NCBI GenBank assembly: GCA_934591725.1
Contig: CAKTPR010000006.1
Location: 1 to 36,991, forward strand
Origin: an uncultured Oscillospiraceae bacterium
GTDB lineage: Bacteria; Bacillota; Clostridia; Oscillospirales; Oscillospiraceae
Direction: 5' to 3'
DNA length: 36,991 bases
Translations under genes and position numbers: made by a program
The notes under the pieces: generated by a model
Databases searched by the model: none
Seen by the model: only the letters and a program-made list of their open reading frames with translations
What the model was told of the DNA's origin: nothing
In this document: piece after piece, positions 8,564 to 17,275 of the stretch
How the letters are laid out: each line of letters begins with the position of its first letter
How positions within the stretch are numbered: the first letter of the stretch is position 1

Positions 8564-9785
8564 CAGCAAGGCGTTCTGGATGATCGTGTCGCTGCTGGCG
8601 TCCCTCGCTATATGGGTGTATGTCACGAGCGTCGAGACGGACGAGTCCAAGACCACCTTCAGGGGCGTCAAGGTCGAGCTTGTGGGCGAGGATATCCTCA
8701 AGGATTCAAAGAACCTCGTCGTGACCGATATGGACACTAGCACCGTGACGGTCGAGGTCGTCGGGCCGCGGCGCATCGTCGGCTCGCTCAGTTCGGATCA
8801 GCTCGTTGCGCAGGTCGACGTCAGCAAGCTCTCACGCGCGGCGTATACCTCGCAGCAGTACACGATAGTTTACCCCGACGGCACGGATACGAGCAAGCTC
8901 TCAGAGAGCCGCCGGACGCCGGAGACGATAAACTTCATGGTATCGGCGCAGACCTCGAAGTCCATCCAGGTACGCGGCAGCTTTGACGGCTCGCTTGCCG
9001 AGGGTTACACGGCTGAGATGCCGGTGTTCGAGCCGTCGACGATCACGATAACAGGCTCCGAGGCTTATCTGAAAGACGTCGAATACGCATGGGTCACCTT
9101 CGGCAAGGAGAATGTCGACAGTACCTATTCCGTGGAGACAGGCTTCACGCTGATGGACGCGAACAATGAGCCGTGCACCACGACCGGCATCAGCTTCTCG
9201 ACGGACGTCGTCACCGCAACGCTGCCGCTGCTGACGCTCAAGGAGGTAAACCTCGATGTGAACATCGTTGAGGGCGCGGGCGCAACCAGAGCGAATACAA
9301 AGATCACCATCGATCCTGCGTCCGTGACGCTTGCGGGAGACTCAGCACTGCTTGCGGGCATGAACAAGATCATCCTTGCGACGATCGACCTTACGGACTT
9401 CAGCTCCACCTTTACCGAGACCTACACGATCCCGATAGACAACGAGCTCAAAAACACCACCGGCGTCACGAAAGCGACGGTCACGGTCGAGATAGTCGGC
9501 CTTGAGACGAAGACCTTCAGGGTCACGAACTTCTCCTGCATCAACGCCACCGAGGGCTATGAGGCGGATATAATCACCGAGAGCAAGGAGATCACGCTGC
9601 GCGGTACGCCTGAGGCGCTGGCACAGATAAAAGCTGAGAACATCCGCGCGGTCGCTGACCTTACGGATTACAAGGAGTCCACAGGCACCTATATGCCGCA
9701 GGTCAAGGTATATGTCGACGGCTTTACTGACGTCGGCGCAATAGGTGAGAATACGATATCGATAGAGATCAGAAAGGTAAGCTGA
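8529..9785 (+). CDS. cdaR: CdaA regulator CdaR, YbbR-domain protein
   Basis: About 418 residues: one N-terminal membrane anchor (FWMIVSLLASLAIWVYVTSV) followed by a long extracytoplasmic region of three to four YbbR repeats of about 80-90 residues, typical of CdaR/YbbR. In Bacillus and Listeria CdaR binds and modulates CdaA. Start codons at 8523, 8529 and 8547 are all possible; AAGGT at 8516-8520 is best spaced for 8529, while 8547 would give the common MKK... beginning. All three lie inside cdaA, so coupling is likely. The stop TGA overlaps the next start. Confidence 0.88.
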   Translation: MSTRSRMKKIYNSKAFWMIVSLLASLAIWVYVTSVETDESKTTFRGVKVELVGEDILKDSKNLVVTDMDTSTVTVEVVGPRRIVGSLSSDQLVAQVDVSKLSRAAYTSQQYTIVYPDGTDTSKLSESRRTPETINFMVSAQTSKSIQVRGSFDGSLAEGYTAEMPVFEPSTITITGSEAYLKDVEYAWVTFGKENVDSTYSVETGFTLMDANNEPCTTTGISFSTDVVTATLPLLTLKEVNLDVNIVEGAGATRANTKITIDPASVTLAGDSALLAGMNKIILATIDLTDFSSTFTETYTIPIDNELKNTTGVTKATVTVEIVGLETKTFRVTNFSCINATEGYEADIITESKEITLRGTPEALAQIKAENIRAVADLTDYKESTGTYMPQVKVYVDGFTDVGAIGENTISIEIRKVS

Positions 9786-10198
9786 TGACACAGGAAGCAA
9801 TAGTGACAAGGCGGCTGCCTGACGGCATGGCGGAGGTAGTGGTCACACGCGGCACTGCCTGCGGCAGCAACTGCGGCAACTGCGAAAGCTGCATATTTCA
9901 GAGCGAGCTCAAGACCCCTGCAAATAACCTCATTGACGCGCAGCCGGGGCAGAGAGTCATAATCCAGAGCAAGTCGTCAAAGATATTCGGCGCGGCGCTC
10001 TTGGTATACATCCTGCCGATAGTTATGATACTGCTGGGGTACTTCATCGCGTACTCCGCCGGGGCGAGCGAGGGCATCTGCATTCTGGCAAGCTTCATCG
10101 GGCTGCTGCTCGGCGCGGCGATAATAGTCATAAGCCAGCGCATAAAGAAAACTCAGAATATCACCTTTGATATAATCCAATTCAATAATGAGGAATAA
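9785..10198 (+). CDS. RseC/MucC-family membrane protein (SoxR-reducing system type)
   Basis: 137-residue protein with an N-terminal cysteine cluster (CGSNCGNCESC, residues ~24-34) that may bind an Fe-S cluster, followed by two transmembrane helices (about 67-88 and 93-115) and a short charged tail. This layout matches RseC/MucC, members of which are linked to SoxR reduction and to Rnf complexes. No rnf or sox gene is nearby. The ATG shares a base with the cdaR stop. It takes the place usually held by glmM after cdaA-cdaR; function here is unknown. Confidence 0.8.
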   Translation: MTQEAIVTRRLPDGMAEVVVTRGTACGSNCGNCESCIFQSELKTPANNLIDAQPGQRVIIQSKSSKIFGAALLVYILPIVMILLGYFIAYSAGASEGICILASFIGLLLGAAIIVISQRIKKTQNITFDIIQFNNEE

Positions 10199-10210
10199 CT
10201 TGGAGGGAAC

Positions 10211-11089
10211 ATGATAAAAAGTATGACGGGTTACGGCAGCGCGAAGGGCACTGTCGAGGGCTTGGGGATCACGGTCGAGCTCAAGAGCGTGAACAACAGG
10301 TATCTGGACGCCTCGGTGCGTATGCCGAGAAGCTTCCTCTTCGCTGAGGATGCTGTCAAGTCCGTTGTGCAGAAGCACATAAGCCGCGGCAAGGTCGACG
10401 TCTTTGTGAGCGTTGATTCGTCCGCTGCGGGCGATATGAGCGTCAAGGTCAACGAGCCGCTGCTGCGCGGCTACGTTGAGGCGATAAGACACATTGCCGA
10501 GGAGTATTCGCTTCCCGACGACGTGACGGCGCTGAGCGTCAGCAGATTTCCGGACGTGCTCACGGTCGAGAAGAACGACCTCGACGCTGAAGCGATATCT
10601 CAGGGCATAGTCGAGATCGCGGAGCTTGCGCTTCAGGATTTTGACGCGATGCGTCTGCGCGAGGGTGAGAAGCTGCGGGACGATGTGACCGAGAAGCTCG
10701 CCTCGATAGACGCGCTCGTCACGAAGATAGAGAAGGAGAGCCCCAAGACCGTCGCAGAGTACCGCGCCCGCCTCGAAGCGAGGATGGCTGAGGTGCTCGG
10801 CACTGCCGGTATCGAAGAGAGCCGTATCCTTGCCGAAGCCGCGGTTTTCGCAGACCACGTCGCGGTCGATGAGGAGACGGTGCGTCTGCGCAGCCATATG
10901 AGCCAGCTCAAGACCATGATAAACGGCAGCTCTCCCACGGGAAGAAAGATAGACTTTCTCATTCAGGAGTTCAACCGCGAGGCCAACACCATCGGCTCAA
11001 AGTGCCAGAGCTCCGATATCGCCCATGTCGTCGTTGACCTCAAGTCCGAGATAGAGAAGATAAGAGAACAGATACAGAACATAGAGTAA
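10211..11089 (+). CDS. yicC: YicC/YloC-family endoribonuclease
   Basis: 292-residue protein with the YicC N-terminal signature MIKSMTGYGSAKG and ELKSVNNRYLD and the C-terminal DUF1732 region ending in HMSQLKTMI ... GRKIDFLIQEFNREANTIGSK. Members are endoribonucleases involved in RNA turnover. TTGGAGGGAAC gives a strong ribosome site. In many Firmicutes yicC precedes remA-gmk-rpoZ, exactly as here. Confidence 0.93.
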   Translation: MIKSMTGYGSAKGTVEGLGITVELKSVNNRYLDASVRMPRSFLFAEDAVKSVVQKHISRGKVDVFVSVDSSAAGDMSVKVNEPLLRGYVEAIRHIAEEYSLPDDVTALSVSRFPDVLTVEKNDLDAEAISQGIVEIAELALQDFDAMRLREGEKLRDDVTEKLASIDALVTKIEKESPKTVAEYRARLEARMAEVLGTAGIEESRILAEAAVFADHVAVDEETVRLRSHMSQLKTMINGSSPTGRKIDFLIQEFNREANTIGSKCQSSDIAHVVVDLKSEIEKIREQIQNIE

Positions 11090-11099
11090 GGCGGACGGT

Positions 11100-11363
11100 A
11101 TGAAGCTTGTAAGCATCGGGTTCGGTAATCTTGTCTCCGCCGGGCGCATCATTTCCATAGTCAGCCCGGAGTCGGCGCCCATAAAGAGAATGATCCAGGA
11201 GGTACGCGAGCGCGGCCTGCTGATCGACGCGTCGTTCGGACGCAGCACCAAGTCCGTGATCGTCATGGACAGCGGGAATGTAATTTTATCGGCGCTGCCG
11301 CCGGAGACCGTCGCGGCGCGCTGTGAAGATAAAAATGGGGAGGATGGAAAAGATGAAGGATAA
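11100..11363 (+). CDS. remA: RemA-like DNA-binding regulator (DUF370)
   Basis: 87-residue protein with the hallmark start MKLVSIGFGNLVSAGRIISI and FGRSTKSVIVMDSGNVILS. In Bacillus RemA forms rings that wrap DNA to activate extracellular-matrix and osmoprotection operons; targets here are unknown. The C-terminus carries an extra acidic tail. It lies 10 bp after yicC, and gmk starts inside its last codons. Confidence 0.93.
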   Translation: MKLVSIGFGNLVSAGRIISIVSPESAPIKRMIQEVRERGLLIDASFGRSTKSVIVMDSGNVILSALPPETVAARCEDKNGEDGKDEG

Positions 11364-11952
11364 GGGCAAGCTGTTTGTTATTTCCGGGCCGTCCGGGGCA
11401 GGCAAGAGCACCGTCGTTTTCAAGGCCATTGAGGACAGGGACGATATGTGCTTCTCCATTTCGGTGACGACGCGCAAGCCGAGACCCGGAGAGGTCGACG
11501 GCAAGGAATATTTCTTTGTTGACCTCAAGCGCTTTGACGAGATGGTCGCAAACGACGAGCTGCTTGAGCACGCGATGTACGTCGCCAATTCCTACGGCAC
11601 TCCGCGCGCCTATGTGCATGAGAAGCTGGACGAGGGCAAGAACGTGATACTCGATATCGAGGTGCAGGGCGCGCGTCAGATCAACGAGAAAATGCCGGAG
11701 GCGGTCAAGATATTCATTATCCCGCCGTCCATGGCAGAGCTTGAGCGCCGCCTGAGAGGCCGCGGCACCGACACCGACAGAGCTATAGAGGCAAGGCTCA
11801 TCCGCGCCCGTCAGGAATATGCGGAAGCGGATTTCTATGACTACATCATCATTAACGACGATGCCGAAAAGGCCGCCAAGGAGCTTGCCGCGATAATCAC
11901 TGCGGAGAGCTGCCGCTACGCCGGCCGGGAGCATTATCTCAAGGAAGAATAA
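11353..11952 (+). CDS. gmk: Guanylate kinase
   Basis: Phosphorylates GMP to GDP. The P-loop ISGPSGAGKST, the GMP-binding SVTTRKPRPGEVDGKEYFF and the NVILDIEVQGARQI segment are clear. About 199 residues from ATG 11353, which has GGGGAGG at 11337-11343 nine bases upstream; in-frame GTG 11323 and ATG 11335 or 11344 are worse spaced. This start overlaps remA by 11 bp. Confidence 0.95.
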   Translation: MKDKGKLFVISGPSGAGKSTVVFKAIEDRDDMCFSISVTTRKPRPGEVDGKEYFFVDLKRFDEMVANDELLEHAMYVANSYGTPRAYVHEKLDEGKNVILDIEVQGARQINEKMPEAVKIFIIPPSMAELERRLRGRGTDTDRAIEARLIRARQEYAEADFYDYIIINDDAEKAAKELAAIITAESCRYAGREHYLKEE

Positions 11953-12015
11953 TCAATTAAGCAATTTTGAATATGGCGCGCCGCGGCCTTTACGCGGCAG
12001 ATAGGAGTAATTATT

Positions 12016-12216
12016 ATGATGCTTTATCCCCCTGTGGCAGAGCTGGTCGACAAGATCGGCAGCCGTTATCAGCTTGTGAACCTCGTTGCAAAGCGCGCAA
12101 GAGAGCTTTCCGCCGAGGCTGAGGAAGAGGAAATGCCCCTTGAGCGCAAGGCTGTTTCCAGCGCGATAGACGAGGTATATACCGGCAAGCTCAGTATTGA
12201 GCACGAAGAAGAGTAA
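12016..12216 (+). CDS. rpoZ: DNA-directed RNA polymerase omega subunit
   Basis: 66-residue omega subunit that helps assemble RNA polymerase. MLYPPVAELVDKIGSRYQLVNLVAKRARE and the following KAVSSAIDEVYTGKL match the family; the tail is acidic. ATAGGAG precedes the ATG. The 63-bp gap from gmk holds a short GC hairpin (GCCGCG/CGCGGC, 11980-11998) without a T-run. Confidence 0.94.
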   Translation: MMLYPPVAELVDKIGSRYQLVNLVAKRARELSAEAEEEEMPLERKAVSSAIDEVYTGKLSIEHEEE

Positions 12217-12247
12217 AGAGCAGACCTGAACAGGGAAGTATACCGGT

Positions 12248-14497
12248 ATGGCTCAGACAGTTGCAAAAATCGCGGTTGCAGCCGCGACATATTGGGTGGA
12301 CAAGCCGTATGACTATCTGATCCCGCCGGAGCTTGCCGAAAAGGCAGTACCTGGCGTCAGGGTATATGTCCCGTTTTCGCACGGCAACCGGAGGAGCGAG
12401 GGGATAATCCTCGCCGTCTCGGACGGGAGCGAGTATGAAAAGCTCAAGGCGGTCACGGCGGTTCTCGATGAAGAGCCGCTGCTTAGCCGGGAGCAGATAA
12501 AGCTTGCCCTGTTCATGAGAGAGCGTTTTTTTTGCACGGTCTATGACGCGGTAAAGGCCATGCTCCCGGCGGGGCTGTGGTTCGACGACGAGGGGCGCAC
12601 AAAGGTACAGAACAAGACCGTCGAGATGGCGCGGCTGTGCGTCTCCCCTGAGGAGGCCTCGCGCTATGCTGCCTCCAAGCGCAGGAGAGCGCCGCAGCAG
12701 GCGGAGCTGCTTGAGCAGCTGTGCTCGTTCGAGTGCCTGCCGAGCCGCGACCTGCTCAGACATACCGGCGCGTCAAGGCAGTCGCTGACCGCGCTGTGCA
12801 AGGCAGGCTTTGTCGAGCTGTATAAGAAGGAAGCTTTCAGGCGTCCGGAGATACACCTCGGCGATATAGAGCCGCTGCCGGTTCTGAATGACGAGCAGCA
12901 GAAAGCGTTTACCGGCATAAATGATCTTGCCATGTCCGGCAGGAGCGGAGCCGCGCTGCTCTTCGGCGTGACCGGGAGCGGAAAAACAAGCGTTTACATC
13001 CATCTCATAACCGAGCAGCTCGCACGCGGGCGCTCAGTGATACTGCTTGTGCCTGAAATCGCTCTGACGCCGCAGATGATACAGACCTTTTCCTCGCACT
13101 TCGGAGATACCGTAGCCGTGCTGCACAGCAGCCTTTCGGTCGGAGAGCGCTACGACGAGTTCAAGCGCGTCCGCTCCGGCAAGGCAAGGCTTGTGATCGG
13201 CACGCGCAGCGCGGTGTTTGCCCCTGCGGATAAGCTTGGGCTTATCATCATTGACGAGGAGCAGGAGGAGACCTATAAATCGGAGAACAGCCCACGCTAC
13301 AATGCGCGGGATGTTGCCATATATCGCTGCGCGCAGGCGAGCTGCCTGCTGCTGCTCGGTTCGGCGACGCCGGACATCGTGAGCATGTATAAGGCGCGGC
13401 AGGGTAATTATTCGCTCTTCACGCTGCGCGGCAGATATAACGATATGCAGCTTCCGCAGGTGGAGATAGTCGACATGAAGCGCGAGCTTCGACGCGGCAA
13501 CGGCACAGACATAAGCGAAAAGCTGCGCGAGGAGCTGGAAGAGAACATCAGCCGCGGCGAGCAGAGCATACTGTTCATAAACCGCCGCGGGGCGAACAAG
13601 CTTATAAGCTGCGGCGAGTGCGGGTATACATATAAATGCCCGCGGTGCAGCGTTTCGCTGACCTATCACAGCGCGAACCGGCGGCTCATGTGCCACTACT
13701 GCGGATATTCGCAATGGCTGGACGACAGCTGCCCGGAGTGCGGCGGAGAGCTCAAGCACGTCGGTGCTGGCACGCAGATGATAGAAACCGAGCTTAAGGA
13801 GCTTTTCCCGGATACGGAGGTCATACGGCTCGATACCGATACCGTGACCGCCGCAGGCTCACATGAGGCGCTGTTCGAGCGGTTCAGAAATGAGAAAATC
13901 CCTATCATGGTCGGCACGCAGATGGTGACCAAGGGACTGAATTTTGAGAACGTCACCCTTGTGGGCGTGATAAGCGCCGACCAGAGCCTGTATGCCGGGA
14001 GCTTCCGCGCGGGTGAGCGCACCTTCTCGCTGCTGACGCAGGTCGTCGGACGCAGCGGGCGAGGCTGCAAGCCCGGCCGGGCGATCATCCAGACCTTCAC
14101 ACCGGAGAACGAAACGATACTTCAGGCTTCTCGGCAGGACTATGAGGACTTCTACGAGTCGGAGATCCAGCTGCGGCGGATACAGAACACACCGCCGTTT
14201 TCCGAGATGCTGACGGTGACGGCTTCGGGTCTGAACGAGGCGCACGTTTTCCAAGCCTGCCGTTATGTGCGGGACAGGCTTGACAATATCATCGGGCGTG
14301 ACGGCAGCGCCGTGGTGCTCGGCCCGGCTCCGCTGGCGGTAGTCAAGGTGAACAACAGGTACCGTTACAGAGTCATAATTTACGGAAAGAAGCTCTCCGG
14401 GCTGCGCGGCATTGTTTCCGGTCTTGTGATCGAATGCTGCACGGACAAGAGATTTTCGGATGTTTCGGTTTACGCGGATAACGATCCCGCGGAATAG
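12248..14497 (+). CDS. priA: Primosomal protein N' (replication restart helicase PriA)
   Basis: 749-residue superfamily 2 helicase that reloads the replisome at stalled forks. The N-terminal DNA-binding domain (YDYLIPPEL ... GVRVYVPF) is followed by Walker A GVTGSGKTSVY (about residue 240), motif II as IIDEEQEETYKSE (DEEQ where E. coli has DEEH), a zinc domain with four CxxC pairs (CGEC, CPRC, CHYC, CPEC; residues ~456-500), and C-terminal motifs including GTQMVTKGLNFENVTLVGV and QVVGRSGRG. coaBC, which precedes priA in Bacillus, is missing. Spacing to rpoZ is 31 bp. Confidence 0.95.
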   Translation: MAQTVAKIAVAAATYWVDKPYDYLIPPELAEKAVPGVRVYVPFSHGNRRSEGIILAVSDGSEYEKLKAVTAVLDEEPLLSREQIKLALFMRERFFCTVYDAVKAMLPAGLWFDDEGRTKVQNKTVEMARLCVSPEEASRYAASKRRRAPQQAELLEQLCSFECLPSRDLLRHTGASRQSLTALCKAGFVELYKKEAFRRPEIHLGDIEPLPVLNDEQQKAFTGINDLAMSGRSGAALLFGVTGSGKTSVYIHLITEQLARGRSVILLVPEIALTPQMIQTFSSHFGDTVAVLHSSLSVGERYDEFKRVRSGKARLVIGTRSAVFAPADKLGLIIIDEEQEETYKSENSPRYNARDVAIYRCAQASCLLLLGSATPDIVSMYKARQGNYSLFTLRGRYNDMQLPQVEIVDMKRELRRGNGTDISEKLREELEENISRGEQSILFINRRGANKLISCGECGYTYKCPRCSVSLTYHSANRRLMCHYCGYSQWLDDSCPECGGELKHVGAGTQMIETELKELFPDTEVIRLDTDTVTAAGSHEALFERFRNEKIPIMVGTQMVTKGLNFENVTLVGVISADQSLYAGSFRAGERTFSLLTQVVGRSGRGCKPGRAIIQTFTPENETILQASRQDYEDFYESEIQLRRIQNTPPFSEMLTVTASGLNEAHVFQACRYVRDRLDNIIGRDGSAVVLGPAPLAVVKVNNRYRYRVIIYGKKLSGLRGIVSGLVIECCTDKRFSDVSVYADNDPAE

Positions 14498-14529
14498 ACC
14501 GGGATCTATATATTCAACTGGAGGACAGA

Positions 14530-15027
14530 ATGGCACTCAGACATATACTTATGCAGGGCGACCCGACGCTGAACAAAAAGTGCCGCCCGGTGACGGACTT
14601 CAACGCGCGGCTGCATCAGCTGCTTGACGATATGGCGGACACGCTTGCCGAGGCAAACGGCGTCGGCCTTGCAGCACCGCAGGTCGGCATACTGCGCCGT
14701 GCGGTGCTCGTGCTCGAAACCAACGTTCCCGAGGGCGAGGACGAATACGTTATCGAGCTCATTAACCCCGAGATAATCGAGACCTCCGGCGAGCAGGACG
14801 GCCCTGAGGGCTGTCTGAGCGTACCGGGAGAGTATGGGCTCGTGAAGCGCCCGATGAACGTCAGGGTCAGGGCGCAGGATCGCTTCGGCGAATGGTTCGA
14901 GGTCGAGGGCACGGGGCTTACCGCGCGCTGCTTCTGCCATGAGATAGACCATCTGGAGGGCATTCTGTTCACCGAAAAGTGCGAACGTATGCTGACAGAG
15001 GAAGAAATGAGCAACGGAGAATACTGA
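14530..15027 (+). CDS. def: Peptide deformylase
   Basis: Removes the formyl group from nascent N-formylmethionine. All three motifs are present: GVGLAAPQVG, EGCLSVPG and CHEIDHLEG (metal ligands C, H, H and the catalytic E, residues ~137-141). At 165 residues it is a normal bacterial PDF. CTGGAGGAC lies before the ATG. It directly precedes fmt, the enzyme that adds the formyl group. Confidence 0.96.
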   Translation: MALRHILMQGDPTLNKKCRPVTDFNARLHQLLDDMADTLAEANGVGLAAPQVGILRRAVLVLETNVPEGEDEYVIELINPEIIETSGEQDGPEGCLSVPGEYGLVKRPMNVRVRAQDRFGEWFEVEGTGLTARCFCHEIDHLEGILFTEKCERMLTEEEMSNGEY

Positions 15028-15031
15028 GAAT

Positions 15032-15952
15032 ATGCGCATTGTTTTTATGGGGACGCCGGATTTCGCGTCGGCCTCACTGAAAAAACTGATAGACGAAAAG
15101 TTTGACGTTGTCGGCGTGTTCACCCAGCCGGACAAGCCCAAGGGCCGCGGCATGGAGCTGTGCGCGTCGCCGGTCAAGGAGCTTGCGCTGGAGAACGGTC
15201 TGCCGGTGTTCCAGCCGGTGAAGATGCGCGACGGTACGGCGCTGGCGCAGATAAAGGCGCTGGAACCGGATATCCTTGTTGTCGTTGCCTACGGGCGCAT
15301 CCTGCCGGATGATATTCTTGCCGTGCCGAAATACGGCGCGATAAACGTCCACGGCTCGCTCCTGCCGAAGTACAGGGGAGCGGCTCCCATACAGTGGGCG
15401 GTGCTCAACGGCGATAAGGTGACCGGCGTGACGACGATGTATCTCGCAAGCGAGATGGACACCGGGGACATTATCTATACCGCGGAGACGGAGATCGGAG
15501 AATACGAGACTTCGGGCGAGCTGTTCGACAGGCTCAAGGACATGGGCGCGGAGCTGCTTGTTAAGACCCTGCGCGATATCGACACCGGCATTGCGCCGCG
15601 TACACCGCAGGATCACAGCAAGGCAAGCTATGTCACGATGCTCGATAAGAGCATCTGCCCGATAGACTGGAACAAAACCCCGCGCGAGGTGCTCAAGCAC
15701 ATATACGGGCTCCAGCCCTGGCCGGTGGCCTCGATGGAGCTTGAGGGCAAGATCGTGCGCGTTTTTGCCGCGAAGTATACAGACGGGAAAACCGAAAAGA
15801 CGCCCGGAGCCGTGGTCAGCACGGACAAGGGCGGACTTGAGATCGCCTGCGCCGGTGGGGAGACGCTGCTCATAACCGAGCTTCAGGCTCCCGGAAAGAA
15901 GCGCATGGGCGCTGAGGATTATCTCAGAGGACATCAGATCAAGGTAGAGTAA
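15032..15952 (+). CDS. fmt: Methionyl-tRNA formyltransferase
   Basis: 306 residues; transfers formyl from 10-formyl-THF to Met-tRNAi. MRIVFMGTPDFA at the N-terminus, the catalytic HGSLLPKYRGAAPIQWA (~108-124) and SEMDTGDII are diagnostic, followed by the C-terminal OB-like domain. Only 4 bp separate it from def. Confidence 0.96.
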   Translation: MRIVFMGTPDFASASLKKLIDEKFDVVGVFTQPDKPKGRGMELCASPVKELALENGLPVFQPVKMRDGTALAQIKALEPDILVVVAYGRILPDDILAVPKYGAINVHGSLLPKYRGAAPIQWAVLNGDKVTGVTTMYLASEMDTGDIIYTAETEIGEYETSGELFDRLKDMGAELLVKTLRDIDTGIAPRTPQDHSKASYVTMLDKSICPIDWNKTPREVLKHIYGLQPWPVASMELEGKIVRVFAAKYTDGKTEKTPGAVVSTDKGGLEIACAGGETLLITELQAPGKKRMGAEDYLRGHQIKVE

Positions 15953-15957
15953 GGAAT

Positions 15958-17271
15958 ATGCAGACAGGGGCAAGGGAAGCCGCGCTTGAGACGCTTATGC
16001 GCTGCCGCCGTGACGGCGCGTGGTCGGGCGCGTCGATTGACGCCGGAATAAAAAAATATGAACTCAGCCGCCGGGATGCGGCACTGGCGTCACGGCTGTG
16101 TCTGGGCGTTATCCAGAACAGCAGCCTCTGTGACTATTATATCGGCTGCTACTGCGGCGCGAAGCTTGAACCGAAGGTGCGCGACATACTGCGCATGGGA
16201 GTATACCAGCTGCTGTTTCTGGACAGAATACCGGCCAGAGCCGCAGTCAGCGAGGCAGTCGCGCTGTGTAAGAGTCAGGGCTGTGCGAGAGCGGCGGGGC
16301 TTGTAAATGCTGTGCTGCGCAGGATCGCCGATAATATAAACTCACTGCCGCCGATACCCGGCGAGAGCACGGCGGGTTATCTCTCGATAAAATACAGCCA
16401 TCCCGAATGGCTGGTGCAGTATCTTATAGACTGCAAGGAATATGAGTTCACGGAAGCATTTCTGCGCTGCTGCAACAGCCCCGCGCCGCTGAGCATTCAG
16501 GTGAACACCCTGAAGGTCAGCGCGGCGGACTATGCGCGGGCGCTTGCGAGGGCGGAGCTTGAGTATGAGTGCTGCGATGAGCCGGTGGGCTGTATCACGC
16601 TCCAAGGCGGCTCTGCGACGGAGCTTCCGGGCTTTGATGAGGGACTGTTCTATGTGCAGGATCGCGCCGCGCGAATGGCGGTGGAGATCGCCGCGCCGAA
16701 AGCCGGGATGCGTGTGTTAGATGCCTGCTCCTGCCCCGGCGGAAAATCCTTTGCCGCGGCGATAGCTATGGAAAACCGCGGCAGCATACTCGCCTGCGAC
16801 ATTCACGAGAAGAAGCTGCGCCTTGTGAGAGACGGTGCGCAGCGGCTCGGTATAGACATTATAGAGACAGACGCAATGGATGCGAGGGCTTTCCGGGCAG
16901 AGCTTGCGGAGAGCTTTGACGTCGTCATTGCGGATGTGCCGTGCTCAGGCTTCGGTGTTATCGCGAAGAAGCCTGAGATACGCTCCAAGACTCCTGAGAG
17001 CATCGCGGAGCTTCCGAAGATACAGGGCGGGATACTCGACAACGTCTCAAAATACGTGCGTCCGGGCGGCGTGCTGCTGTACTCGACCTGCACCGTGACG
17101 GCTGAGGAAAACGAAAATACGGTAAAAGCGTTTCTTGAGAGAAACGGGGAATATACGGCGGAGCCGTTTGAGGTCTGCGGCATCAGCACATCGGAGGGAA
17201 TGTACACCTTCTGGCCGAACGTCGACGGGACGGACGGGTTCTTTGCCGCGAAGCTGAGAAGGCGGCAGTGA
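15958..17271 (+). CDS. rsmB: 16S rRNA (cytosine-967-C5)-methyltransferase
   Basis: 437 residues: an N-terminal NusB-like RNA-binding domain (to ~140), a linker and an SAM-dependent C5-cytosine methyltransferase. The SAM site is DACSCPGGKSF (~255); the two catalytic cysteines are in DVPCSGFG (~328) and YSTCTV (~378). It starts 5 bp after fmt, the usual order in Firmicutes. Confidence 0.95.
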   Translation: MQTGAREAALETLMRCRRDGAWSGASIDAGIKKYELSRRDAALASRLCLGVIQNSSLCDYYIGCYCGAKLEPKVRDILRMGVYQLLFLDRIPARAAVSEAVALCKSQGCARAAGLVNAVLRRIADNINSLPPIPGESTAGYLSIKYSHPEWLVQYLIDCKEYEFTEAFLRCCNSPAPLSIQVNTLKVSAADYARALARAELEYECCDEPVGCITLQGGSATELPGFDEGLFYVQDRAARMAVEIAAPKAGMRVLDACSCPGGKSFAAAIAMENRGSILACDIHEKKLRLVRDGAQRLGIDIIETDAMDARAFRAELAESFDVVIADVPCSGFGVIAKKPEIRSKTPESIAELPKIQGGILDNVSKYVRPGGVLLYSTCTVTAEENENTVKAFLERNGEYTAEPFEVCGISTSEGMYTFWPNVDGTDGFFAAKLRRRQ

Positions 17272-17275
17272 TATT

